Source of the DNA: Mycolicibacter terrae | Lineage (GTDB): Bacteria; Actinomycetota; Actinomycetes; Mycobacteriales; Mycobacteriaceae | Direction: 5' to 3' | Assembly (NCBI RefSeq): GCF_010727125.1 | Contig: NZ_AP022564.1 | Location: forward strand, 3,844,001 to 3,908,000 | Length of the DNA: 64,000 nt | Made by a program: the position numbers and the translations under genes | In this document: piece by piece, positions 1 through 7,975 of the stretch | Numbering within the stretch: position 1 is the first letter of the stretch | How the letters are laid out: each line of letters starts with the position of its first letter | The notes under the pieces: generated by a model | Seen by the model: only the letters and a program-made list of their open reading frames with translations | Told to the model about the DNA's origin: nothing | Databases searched by the model: none

Positions 1-1045
1 CCCGGAGCAGCTCCCGCTCCGCCGAGGCGAGATTCACTCGCTCGGTGTCGTAGACGGCCGCCAGTTCCGGGTTGGCGAACACGGTGGCCACGTATGCCTC
101 GACCAAGCGAGCCAACGCCTCCCGGGGGTCGGCGAAGACACTCGCGATAGCCGACATCTCCCCGGCGGTCCGGTCCATGGCACGCTGCAGACCCGTCGTC
201 AAGATGTCGGCCTTGCTGGAGAAGTACCGGTAGACCCCGGAGGCGGGGACACCGACGGCGTCGGCGATCTCGGTGACGCTGGTCTCGGCATACCCCTGCT
301 TGCCGAACAGCAGGATCGCCGCGTGCAGCAGGGTCTCATACGGTCCGGCGTCGGGCGTGAAAATGCGCCATACCGTCAGTCGATTGACCCCGACGTCTCC
401 GGGTTGGGGCAGTTGGGTGTCCACCAACGCGCGCGCGGACTCGATGAGCATCGGCCGGATTTCCTCGTCGGGCAGCGCAAGCCGGTGACCCAGGATGCTG
501 CCGGCGACACTGAGCAGGCTTGCCGACAGGGTCCAGCGTTCTACGGAGTTCAGCTCCGGGCGCAGCGCGCCGAGCGGACGTTGAATGCGCCGATTGACCG
601 TGGACATCTGCGCCATCAGCTTGGCCTGGTCGTCGGGCTGTAGGTAGCGGCCCTGCCAGCGGTACAAACCGCCGGTCGCGCGGTTGAGGAGCGCCGTCTC
701 GAGGAGCGCCTCGACTATCCGGTCCAGTACCGCCGCGGGGTCTCGCTCCAGTTCGACGTCGGAGACGTCGTCGACGAAAGCCGTGCAGTCGAGTAGCTGC
801 TGGCCGAACGCACCGACGACGACGGCAAACATGTGGTATTTGCTGGGATAATGCCGGTACAGCGCGGGCGCCGATATCCCGACTCTGCTGGCGATCGCCT
901 CCATGCTGGTTGCGTGGTAGCCGTGCGCACTGAAGGCTTCCGCCGCCGCCCGGGTGATCTGTGCTTTGCGATCCTTGGGGCGCCGCCTGATGTGGGGACC
1001 CGCCCGTCCGGCCGGGTCGTTCGTGGCACCAAGCGTGATAACCAC
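1..1045 (-). CDS. Tandem-domain TetR/AcrR family regulator (3' end outside window)
   Basis: The reading frame is open from a GTG at 1045, with in-frame TGA codons just upstream, to the window edge (about 348 residues seen; the C-terminus is missing). It contains two complete TetR-type helix-turn-helix regions. One lies at about residues 26-70 (HGYHATSMEAIASRVGISA, then ALYRHYPSK). The second lies at about residues 236-280 (KQGYAETSVTEIADAVGVPA, then YRYFSSKADIL). The stretch between them looks like a TetR ligand-binding domain. TetR proteins normally have one HTH and about 200 residues, so this is a fused double regulator; such double-TetR proteins occur in mycobacteria. It presumably binds DNA and responds to a lipid-like ligand, but target and ligand are unknown. 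The downstream neighbour is outside the window. Confidence 0.85.
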   Translation of the reverse strand, partial: MVITLGATNDPAGRAGPHIRRRPKDRKAQITRAAAEAFSAHGYHATSMEAIASRVGISAPALYRHYPSKYHMFAVVVGAFGQQLLDCTAFVDDVSDVELERDPAAVLDRIVEALLETALLNRATGGLYRWQGRYLQPDDQAKLMAQMSTVNRRIQRPLGALRPELNSVERWTLSASLLSVAGSILGHRLALPDEEIRPMLIESARALVDTQLPQPGDVGVNRLTVWRIFTPDAGPYETLLHAAILLFGKQGYAETSVTEIADAVGVPASGVYRYFSSKADILTTGLQRAMDRTAGEMSAIASVFADPREALARLVEAYVATVFANPELAAVYDTERVNLASAERELLR

Positions 1046-1150
1046 CCCTCATCACTCCCGACGGCTCTGTCGTTGCAGAGCATTATTAACACACCCTGGT
1101 CAACAACGCAGGGCAAGGCACCTTGCTTCGGTCCTGCCTGGCCGTGACAG

Positions 1151-2608
1151 CTACGGGGCCAACGGTACCCGGTGGCGCGCGTCGCGGAGTGGAACCCCGT
1201 TGGGGCCGCCGATGGACTGCGCGTAGGTCGCCACTGCGAACGCCACCGCAGAACCGGTGAGCGCCAGCGCATGCCGATTGGTCTTGGCGATGGTGTCGCC
1301 GGGGCCGTGATAATTCGGGTCGAACGCGGCCCCGGGTTTGCCGCCCCACAGCCGCGCCTGCGCGGTGGTCTTGAGCTGGGAGGCCCCGGTGGTGATGCCG
1401 CCGACTGGAACCCCGGCCACCAGGAACGGGCTGTAGTCGGTGTCGCTGCTCAACGGCATGTCGGCGGGCCGCACCCCGACCAAGTTCAGGTAGCCGGCGA
1501 GGGTTCGTTCCACACCGGCGGACCCGGCGGGGACGTCGCCCGGGGCGATGTCACGGCTCGGCAGCGCGGACTGGTCACCGTCGTAGGTGAAGAAACCGGG
1601 GTTCGGGGAGGCGAGCATGTCGAAGTCGAGGTAGACCGCGATGTCGTTGAGCTGGTCGCGGTCCAGTCCGAAGACGTAGTCGGTGGAGCCGCCGAGCTGT
1701 TGTTCCTCGGCCGCCCAGAACGCGAACCGCACCGCGTTGGCCGCCGAGGGCGCCGGTCCCAGCTGCAGGGCGGTCTCCAGCACCGCGGCCACCCCGGAAC
1801 CGTTGTCGTTGATTCCCGGACTGCCGGGTGCGCTGTCCAGGTGCGCACCGACCATCACGACGTCATGCTCGGAGCCGGTTTTGGTCTGCGCCAGTATGTT
1901 TTTGGAGGTGACCTTGACGGTGACGGCGTCCAGCACGAGCCGCACCTTGCCCGTGGTGCGGCGTAGCGCGCGGTCCCCGTCGCGACCAGTCACCGCCACC
2001 GGCATGGTGAGCTGATCGTAGTAGTCCGTGGGGAACAGCCCGGCGGGAGCGCCGTTGCGGCTGGGCAGGCTGACCACGATCAGTGCGGCGGCACCGCGTT
2101 CGGCGGCCACGTTCTGCTTGACCACCACCGAACAGCCGGCGTCGCTGACCACGGCGATACCGCCGCGGGGCACCGTGGCCGGATAGTCGGCCGCCGCACA
2201 ACCGGTCGACCGGGTCGGGCGGATCACCGGCCCGGTTACTCCCCCGACCGGTGTGCGCACCAGCAGCGATGCCTGGTCGACGGCGTAGCCGATTCCTCCC
2301 ACCGTCAGGGTCGGCTTGCCTGGCGAGGTGGTGTCCAGCCTGGTGATCTCCGGCGTCTGCACGTCAAAGCCCTTGTCCCGCAGGGCATTGGCCACATAGT
2401 CCGCGCCGGCGTCGAAGCCGGGCGTGCCGTCGGCCCGGTCATGGTGGTGCGCGTCGGCGATCTCCTGCAATCGCTGCAGGTGCGCCAGCATCGCGTCGAC
2501 TTTGACCTGACCGGCGAGCCGGTTCGACAACGGCGGCGAGACGGGCTCCGGCGAGCAGCCCGCCAACAGGGCGGTTGCGACCAGTAGGGCGCCCGCCGGG
2601 CGGATCAC
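1151..2608 (-). CDS. M28-family aminopeptidase lipoprotein (LpqL paralog)
   Basis: This is a predicted secreted, lipid-anchored zinc aminopeptidase of 485 residues. The N-terminal signal ends in the lipobox LLAGC (Cys18). A PA-type insert follows. The M28 metal ligands are visible in order: AHLDS, INDNGSG, WAAEEQQ, DFDML and NYHGPGD. The whole architecture matches the neighbouring lpqL gene, and the GTG start overlaps the lpqL stop in a GTGA, so the two are translationally coupled tandem paralogs. It probably trims N-terminal residues from peptides outside the cytoplasmic membrane. It is more diverged than lpqL (the acidic pair is followed by QQLGGS rather than LGLIGS), so specificity may differ. 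In M. tuberculosis only one LpqL is known at this place. Confidence 0.9.
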   Translation of the reverse strand: MIRPAGALLVATALLAGCSPEPVSPPLSNRLAGQVKVDAMLAHLQRLQEIADAHHHDRADGTPGFDAGADYVANALRDKGFDVQTPEITRLDTTSPGKPTLTVGGIGYAVDQASLLVRTPVGGVTGPVIRPTRSTGCAAADYPATVPRGGIAVVSDAGCSVVVKQNVAAERGAAALIVVSLPSRNGAPAGLFPTDYYDQLTMPVAVTGRDGDRALRRTTGKVRLVLDAVTVKVTSKNILAQTKTGSEHDVVMVGAHLDSAPGSPGINDNGSGVAAVLETALQLGPAPSAANAVRFAFWAAEEQQLGGSTDYVFGLDRDQLNDIAVYLDFDMLASPNPGFFTYDGDQSALPSRDIAPGDVPAGSAGVERTLAGYLNLVGVRPADMPLSSDTDYSPFLVAGVPVGGITTGASQLKTTAQARLWGGKPGAAFDPNYHGPGDTIAKTNRHALALTGSAVAFAVATYAQSIGGPNGVPLRDARHRVPLAP

Positions 2609-4107
2609 GGGGTGGTGACGAGGTGGCGGGTGCGGTCGTCCCGAACCGGAACCCCGTTGCGGCCGCTGAGATCCTGGGCGTAGATCCCGACGGCGTAGGG
2701 GACGCCGCGGCCGTTGAGGGCCAGTTCGTCGCGGTCGATGTTGTCGATGGTGTCGCCCTTCTGGTGGTAGTTCGGGTCGAACGGCTCATCGGCGGCGCCG
2801 CCCCACAACTTGGCCTCCTCGGCCGACTTCTTCACCTCGGCACCGGAGAACAGCCCGCCGGACGGGATGCCGGCCTGGGTGAATCCGTCGTAGTCGGAGC
2901 GACCGTCGAATGAGGTGTCACGCGGTTCCTTGCCGGCGGACTTCAGGTAGGCCACCAGGGTGCGCTCGATGCCGGCCGAGCCTTCCGGCACCACCGGCTG
3001 TCCGCGTTTGTCGGGGTCCAGTGACTGGTCGCCGTCGTAGGTGAAGTAGCCGGGGTTGGGTGAGCCGAGCATGTCGAAGTTCAGATACAGCGCGATGTTC
3101 TTGAGCTGCTCGACGTCGAGCGACTCGATGTACTTCCTCGATCCGATCAGGCCGAGTTCTTCGGCGCCCCAGAACCCGAACCGCACCGCATTGTGCACAT
3201 CAGGCGAATCACCCAATTGCAGAGCGGTTTCCAGCACCGCGGCCACCCCGGAGCCGTTGTCGTTGATGCCGGGCCCCTCGGGGACGCTGTCCAGGTGGGC
3301 GCCGAGCATCACCACGTTCTCGGTCGAACCCGTCTTGGTCTGGGCGATCACGTTGCGCGCCGGAATCTCATCGGTGTGCGCATCGAGTTTGACGGTCATC
3401 GCGCCGTGCCCGCCGCGCAGCATCGCGCCGTCGGCCTTGGTCACACTCACCACCGGGATCTTGACCTCGGTGGCCTCGCCCAGCGTGCCGCCCATCTTCT
3501 CCTCGTCGACGCTGTCGGCGACCACCAGTGCCACCGCGCCCTTCTCGACGGCGACGGCCATCTTCTCCTTGAACGGGCAGGTTCCGCGATCCACCAGTAC
3601 GACGGCATCCTTGACCGTCAGGCCGTCGTAGTCCTCCGCGCTGCAGCCCGGGCTGTCGTCGGCCGGCGCGGCCACCAGCGGCCCGGTGACGCCGTCCGGG
3701 GGCGTTCCGAGGCTGTACTGCAGGGCCCGAGCCTCCACGGTCTTGTCGCCGAGTTGCACCGAGCCCTTTTCGGCCTTGAACACCCGGGCGATGAATTCGG
3801 GGGTCTGGACGTCGAAACCGTGCTCGCGCAACGTGTTGGCCACGTAGTCGACGCTGGCGTCATACCCCGGGGTGCCGACGGCGCGGGTGTCGTTGTTGGC
3901 GTTGGCGATGTCCTGCAGTTTCTGCAGGTGCGTCATCATCGCGTCGATGGTGACCTTGTCGCTCAATGTGTTGGCGAACTCCGCTGCCGCGGCGGCGTCC
4001 GGTGCCTTCTCAATGGTGCTGCGCGGCGTGCTGCTGCACCCACCGGTGAACAGCACAGCGACCAGCACGGCACCAAGGACGGGCATCAGTTTCTTCTGGT
4101 AATCCAC
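2605..4107 (-). CDS. lpqL: Lipoprotein aminopeptidase LpqL
   Basis: This is the LpqL (Rv0418) ortholog, a lipid-anchored extracytoplasmic M28 zinc aminopeptidase. With the GTG at 4107 the protein has 500 residues, the length I recall for M. tuberculosis LpqL. That start is preceded by a -10-like TAACGT with 7 nt spacing, which suggests a leaderless mRNA. An ATG at 4086 is the alternative. The hydrophobic signal ends in TGGC, a slightly atypical lipobox. Metal ligands are all present: AHLDS, INDNGSG, WGAEELG, NFDML and NYHQKGD. A PA domain lies between residues of about 130 and 240. Its stop overlaps the start of the second M28 gene. In M. tuberculosis lpqL lies next to thiG; here about 5 kb of PGRS genes and an SGNH hydrolase lie between them. 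Confidence 0.93.
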   Translation of the reverse strand: MDYQKKLMPVLGAVLVAVLFTGGCSSTPRSTIEKAPDAAAAAEFANTLSDKVTIDAMMTHLQKLQDIANANNDTRAVGTPGYDASVDYVANTLREHGFDVQTPEFIARVFKAEKGSVQLGDKTVEARALQYSLGTPPDGVTGPLVAAPADDSPGCSAEDYDGLTVKDAVVLVDRGTCPFKEKMAVAVEKGAVALVVADSVDEEKMGGTLGEATEVKIPVVSVTKADGAMLRGGHGAMTVKLDAHTDEIPARNVIAQTKTGSTENVVMLGAHLDSVPEGPGINDNGSGVAAVLETALQLGDSPDVHNAVRFGFWGAEELGLIGSRKYIESLDVEQLKNIALYLNFDMLGSPNPGYFTYDGDQSLDPDKRGQPVVPEGSAGIERTLVAYLKSAGKEPRDTSFDGRSDYDGFTQAGIPSGGLFSGAEVKKSAEEAKLWGGAADEPFDPNYHQKGDTIDNIDRDELALNGRGVPYAVGIYAQDLSGRNGVPVRDDRTRHLVTTP

Positions 4108-4114
4108 CGCGTCC

Positions 4115-4120
4115 ACGTTA
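4115..4120 (-). promoter_or_regulatory. -10 element for leaderless lpqL
   Basis: TAACGT on the minus strand fits TANNNT and lies 7 nt before the GTG at 4107. This is the usual mycobacterial leaderless geometry. No convincing -35 was found. Confidence 0.45.
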
Positions 4121-4182
4121 GTGGGTGGGCGGCGCGACGCGCGCCAGGCACGGCTGGGTGCCGCCGCTGATTGCACCGAATA

Positions 4183-4219
4183 CAGCAGCCCCGCACGGCC
4201 ATGCCGTGCGGGGCTGCTG
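4183..4219 (-). terminator. Hairpin terminator after the PGRS gene
   Basis: A perfect 17-bp inverted repeat (CAGCAGCCCCGCACGGC and its complement) with a 3-nt loop lies directly downstream of the stop of the PGRS gene at 4234. There is no U-tract, which is common for mycobacterial terminators. It also insulates the lpqL promoter. Confidence 0.75.
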
Positions 4220-4233
4220 CGTGCTGCGATTCC

Positions 4234-7200
4234 TTAAGGCGCGGGCTGGGCGCCGGCGCCACCGGTACCGCCGGCGCCGCCCGCGGCTCCCGTGGCGGCG
4301 TCACCCGCCGCCCCGGCATCGCCGGTTGTGGCCCCGGACGCACCGCCCTGGCCCCCACCACCGCCGGCACCCCCGTTGCCGCCCGCGGTGGTTTCACTGT
4401 TTCCGCCGTCGCCTCCGGCCCCGCCGGTACCACCGGGTCCGGCGTCGCTGGATCCGCCGGCCCCACCGCTACCACCGGCTCCACCGGTCGCGGCGGCCAC
4501 ATTGCCGTTCGTACCTCCGGCGATACCGCCGCTACCGCCGGCTCCGCCGGTGCCACCGGTGCCGGCACCGATGGCGTCACCGCCGGCGCCGCCATCACCG
4601 CCGGCGCCCGGAAGGGCACCACTGCCGGTGATTCCCGTGGCGCCGGTACCCCCGGGCCCGTTGACCGTCGCGGTGTTGCCGTTGCCGCCGTTGCCGCCGG
4701 CACCGCCGTCACCGGGGTTGAAACCGGCGCCGCCGGCGCCACCGGTGCCGCCGCTGCCGGCCGAGCCCGCGACATCGACCAGGCCATTGTTGTAGTCGGT
4801 CGGTGTCGCGGTGAACCCGTCGCCACCGTTACCGCCGGCACCACCGTCGGCGCCGTCACCCACATGACCGTTCACACCGCCGGCACCGCCGGCACCACCG
4901 GCACCACCGGCACCACCGTTGCCGCCCACTTGAGCATGCTGGGAGTAGGCATGCCCGGCATCGTTGTGCTGGGCAGCACCAGCGACCCCACCGCTGCCGC
5001 CCGCGCCACCCTGGCCGCCATTGCCACCAATACCGTCGGCCGCGGTAGCGGTACCACCGGCGCCACCGGCGCCGCCGATACCGCCGGCGCCGCCGTTGCT
5101 GCCATTGAGATTCAAACCCGGGCCAGTAACCGGGTCGGCGCCGATCTGCCCGGAGCCGCCGTCTCCGGCCGCGCCGCCGGCACCGCCGTTACCCGCGGTG
5201 TGGGTGCCGCCTCCGCCAGCGCCGCCGGCGCCGCCGTTACCGCCGGTGCCACCGCCGCTCACGCCGGTCACGTTGCCCATGCCGTCGCCGCCGGTTCCGC
5301 CCGTGCCGCCGTCAGCGGTCGCGCCATCGGCTCCGGTGGCACCGCCGTTGGCTGTGCCGGCCACACCGATATCGCCGCCGTTGCCTCCATTACCGCCGTT
5401 GCCCCCGTTGGGGTTGTCAACGGTGCCGTCGGCGCCGTCGCCGCCGATACCTGCCTGGCCGGCGTCGCCTCCGTTACCAGAGTTGTAGCCGTCGCCACCG
5501 ACGCCGCCATTACCGCCGTTGCCGCCGTCGCCGCCGTCCATCACCGTCGTGGTGTCTCCGGCGGTGTTGCTGACTGCGGTCTGCGGGCCCGACATGCCGT
5601 TGCCACCGTTACCGCCCGCACCGGCGTTGCCTCCGTCGCCCTGGTGGCCGCCGCCGAATCCGGCGCCACCGGCGCCACCGTCGCCGCCATCGCCGCCATT
5701 ACCGGCCGGCAGGATCCGCGGGGCGTTGGTCGCGACCGGACCGGACTCGATGATGTTGCCGTCGCCACCGGCGCCGCCGGCCCCACCAACACCGCCATTG
5801 CCGCCGAGCCCGTCGACGGTGCCTGCCACGGCCTTGCCACCGACGCCACCGGCGCCGCCGCTGCCGCCGGTGCCCGGCGTGGTACCCGCGGTGCCGCCGC
5901 CGAAGCCGCCGGCCCCGCCGTCACCGCCGTTTCCGGCGTGCAGGCCGGTGCCACCGGCACCGCCATCGCCGCCGTTGCCGGCCACCGCACCGTTCGGGCC
6001 GCCGGCACCGCCGGGCCAGATGTCATGGACCCACGGCGCGGCCGCGCCGCCGTCGCCGCCGTTGCCGCCGTCAGCGCCCTCGCCGAGCTGACCATCGGTG
6101 CCCTGGGCACCGCCGGCACCGCCGACACCGGCGTTGCCGCCGGCACCACCGGCACCACCATCGCCGCCGGGGCGGTAGCTGTTGGTGTTGGTGATGCCGT
6201 CGTTGCTGGTACCGCCCACACCTCCGGTGCCGCCGTTGGCGCCGGCACCAGCGTTGCCGCCGTTACCGCCGTTGCCGGTGCCGCTGAGCGCCTGGCCGCC
6301 GGCGCCGCCGTCACCGCCGTGGCCGCCGGCGCCACCGTCCTGGCCGGTGGCGTTGGCAGCGGGTGTGAGATCACCGTCGTCAGTGCTGATCGCGCCGTTG
6401 CCGCCGACACCACCGCCGGCACCGTTGCCACCGTTGCCGCCGTCGCCGGCGTTGCCCGCGAGCGTTCCGCCATTACCACCGGCACCGCCGTTACCGCCGA
6501 CGCCGCCGGCTTGACCCGCCGTCGCGGCGCTGCCGGTGCTGCTCGGTGTGCCGTTAGTGCCGCCGGCACCAGCTGATCCGTCACCGCCGTTACCACCGGT
6601 GCCGCCGTTGCCGTAGGCACCACCGTTGCCGCCGATGCCTCCGTTACCACCGTCGGTGCCGGTCGCGGCACCCGAGTTCGCCGCGGCGGCATCGAAGCCG
6701 TCACCGCCGTTACCGCCATTGCCGCCAGTCGTCGCCGAGGTGCCGTCGGTGCCTGCCGCGCTGCCGCCGGCGCCGCCCTTGCCGCCGGTGCCCGGCGCGG
6801 CGCCGTTGCCGCCATTGCCACCGTCGTGGTGCGCCAAGGTTCCGGTCGCACCGTCGCCACCGTTGCCGGCCGCGCCGCCTGCGCCGCCGTTGCCGCCGAT
6901 ACCCAGGATCGACGAGCCGGCGCCACCGTTGCCGCCGTTGCCGCCGTTGCTGCCGTTACCACCGGCGCCGTCACCGCCGTTGGCGAACGAGCCGGCCACT
7001 CCGTTCCAGCCCGCACCACCGACACCGCCGTCGCCGCCGTTGCCCAGCGCACCCATCCCGAAGAAGTCCTGGGCCTGACCCGAAGACCCGCCATTGCCGC
7101 CGTTACCAGCCGCCAGGGTCGCCGTGGCCGCCCCGCCGGCGCCACCGTCGCCGCCGTTGCCCCACATCTCGCCGCCGTGACCGCCGTTGCCACCGTCGGC

Positions 7201-7761
7201 CCCCAACCCGCCGACACCACCGTCGCCACCATCACCGATACCGCCGGCGTGCCCGCCGTTGCCACCGGCCACACCCTCGACCGTGGAGGACCAACCATCA
7301 CCACCGTCGCCGAACCACAGGCCGCCGTTACCGCCGTCGGGATCGGCCTGCGTGCCATCGATGCCGTTGCAGATCATCCCGCAGAAGCCCTCGGTGAACG
7401 GGGCGGTCAACTGGTTGACCACACTGTTGACCTGCGACCCGAAGTCAGAGTTGATCCAGTCCTGCAATGCCGCGTGCAGCGGCGTGTAGAACATGGTGTC
7501 CCACATCTGGGCCATGTCGGTCGCGTCCGCCGAGCCCGGCAGATCCCAACCGGACGAGGTGAACAGGCTGTCGAAATCCCCCGACAAATTGCCCCACGCA
7601 GCCGGATCGAACAGATCGGTCAATAAATCATCGAAGTCGGCATGAGCCGCCGGCGTCGCCCCCAACGGCGACAACCCCAGCGCCAAAAACGCCGCGACCG
7701 CCGAGGACGCACCCACGGCCCGCCGGCCCCAACTCCCCGTCACACCACTTCGACTAGCCAT
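4234..7761 (-). CDS. Sec-exported PGRS-repeat protein without PE domain
   Basis: This is a 1175-residue glycine-rich protein. Residues 1-41 form a signal peptide with cleavage predicted after AHA. Residues 42-141 form a non-repetitive domain that starts DFDDLLTDLF, contains AAWGNLSGDF and FYTPLHAALQDW, and ends at CGMICNGIDG with two cysteines (127 and 131). From about residue 142 to the end it is GGNGG/GGDGG-type PGRS repeat, ending in QPAP. A normal PE_PGRS protein starts with a PE domain exported by ESX-5, and none is present here. The junction (ICNGIDGT, then GGNGGLWFGDGG) resembles the LIGNGANG junction of PE_PGRS proteins. The neighbour at 7976 is a divergent paralog. Function is unknown; surface exposure is inferred. 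Confidence 0.85.
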   Translation of the reverse strand: MASRSGVTGSWGRRAVGASSAVAAFLALGLSPLGATPAAHADFDDLLTDLFDPAAWGNLSGDFDSLFTSSGWDLPGSADATDMAQMWDTMFYTPLHAALQDWINSDFGSQVNSVVNQLTAPFTEGFCGMICNGIDGTQADPDGGNGGLWFGDGGDGWSSTVEGVAGGNGGHAGGIGDGGDGGVGGLGADGGNGGHGGEMWGNGGDGGAGGAATATLAAGNGGNGGSSGQAQDFFGMGALGNGGDGGVGGAGWNGVAGSFANGGDGAGGNGSNGGNGGNGGAGSSILGIGGNGGAGGAAGNGGDGATGTLAHHDGGNGGNGAAPGTGGKGGAGGSAAGTDGTSATTGGNGGNGGDGFDAAAANSGAATGTDGGNGGIGGNGGAYGNGGTGGNGGDGSAGAGGTNGTPSSTGSAATAGQAGGVGGNGGAGGNGGTLAGNAGDGGNGGNGAGGGVGGNGAISTDDGDLTPAANATGQDGGAGGHGGDGGAGGQALSGTGNGGNGGNAGAGANGGTGGVGGTSNDGITNTNSYRPGGDGGAGGAGGNAGVGGAGGAQGTDGQLGEGADGGNGGDGGAAAPWVHDIWPGGAGGPNGAVAGNGGDGGAGGTGLHAGNGGDGGAGGFGGGTAGTTPGTGGSGGAGGVGGKAVAGTVDGLGGNGGVGGAGGAGGDGNIIESGPVATNAPRILPAGNGGDGGDGGAGGAGFGGGHQGDGGNAGAGGNGGNGMSGPQTAVSNTAGDTTTVMDGGDGGNGGNGGVGGDGYNSGNGGDAGQAGIGGDGADGTVDNPNGGNGGNGGNGGDIGVAGTANGGATGADGATADGGTGGTGGDGMGNVTGVSGGGTGGNGGAGGAGGGGTHTAGNGGAGGAAGDGGSGQIGADPVTGPGLNLNGSNGGAGGIGGAGGAGGTATAADGIGGNGGQGGAGGSGGVAGAAQHNDAGHAYSQHAQVGGNGGAGGAGGAGGAGGVNGHVGDGADGGAGGNGGDGFTATPTDYNNGLVDVAGSAGSGGTGGAGGAGFNPGDGGAGGNGGNGNTATVNGPGGTGATGITGSGALPGAGGDGGAGGDAIGAGTGGTGGAGGSGGIAGGTNGNVAAATGGAGGSGGAGGSSDAGPGGTGGAGGDGGNSETTAGGNGGAGGGGGQGGASGATTGDAGAAGDAATGAAGGAGGTGGAGAQPAP

Positions 7762-7804
7762 CCCCCGGACCTTTCGGATCGTCCTCAGCGCCGCACCACT
7801 TCGT

Positions 7805-7833
7805 TTACTGTGCCCTTAGGACGGGCACAGTAA
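7805..7833. promoter_or_regulatory. Perfect inverted repeat between divergent PGRS genes
   Basis: TTACTGTGCCC and its exact complement GGGCACAGTAA are separated by 7 nt (TTAGGAC). The element is placed 44 nt from the 4234-7761 start and about 140 nt from the 7976 start. It looks like an operator for a dimeric regulator serving one or both genes. The regulator is unknown. Confidence 0.5.
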
Positions 7834-7975
7834 CTGACGCTGGGGCAAGTGTCTACCGACAGTGCAATAACGGCCGTTGAATAAGTCAGATGGTATGTTT
7901 CGGTGGATCAAAAGGGCGGAGACGCTGGCTGACCTGCGTTATCGTTGGCCCCAGTCGTCTAGGAAGGTCGGCCGA

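Noticed and set aside
4171..6576. 801-codon plus-strand frame opposite the first PGRS gene
   Set aside because: It is the antisense shadow of GGN-type repeat codons, with low-complexity Ala/Thr/Val composition and no start signal or domain.
4234..7761. Regularly spaced repeats that could suggest a CRISPR array
   Set aside because: The period is codon-level (GGN triplets), with no conserved 25-40 nt repeat or unique spacers, and it encodes protein.
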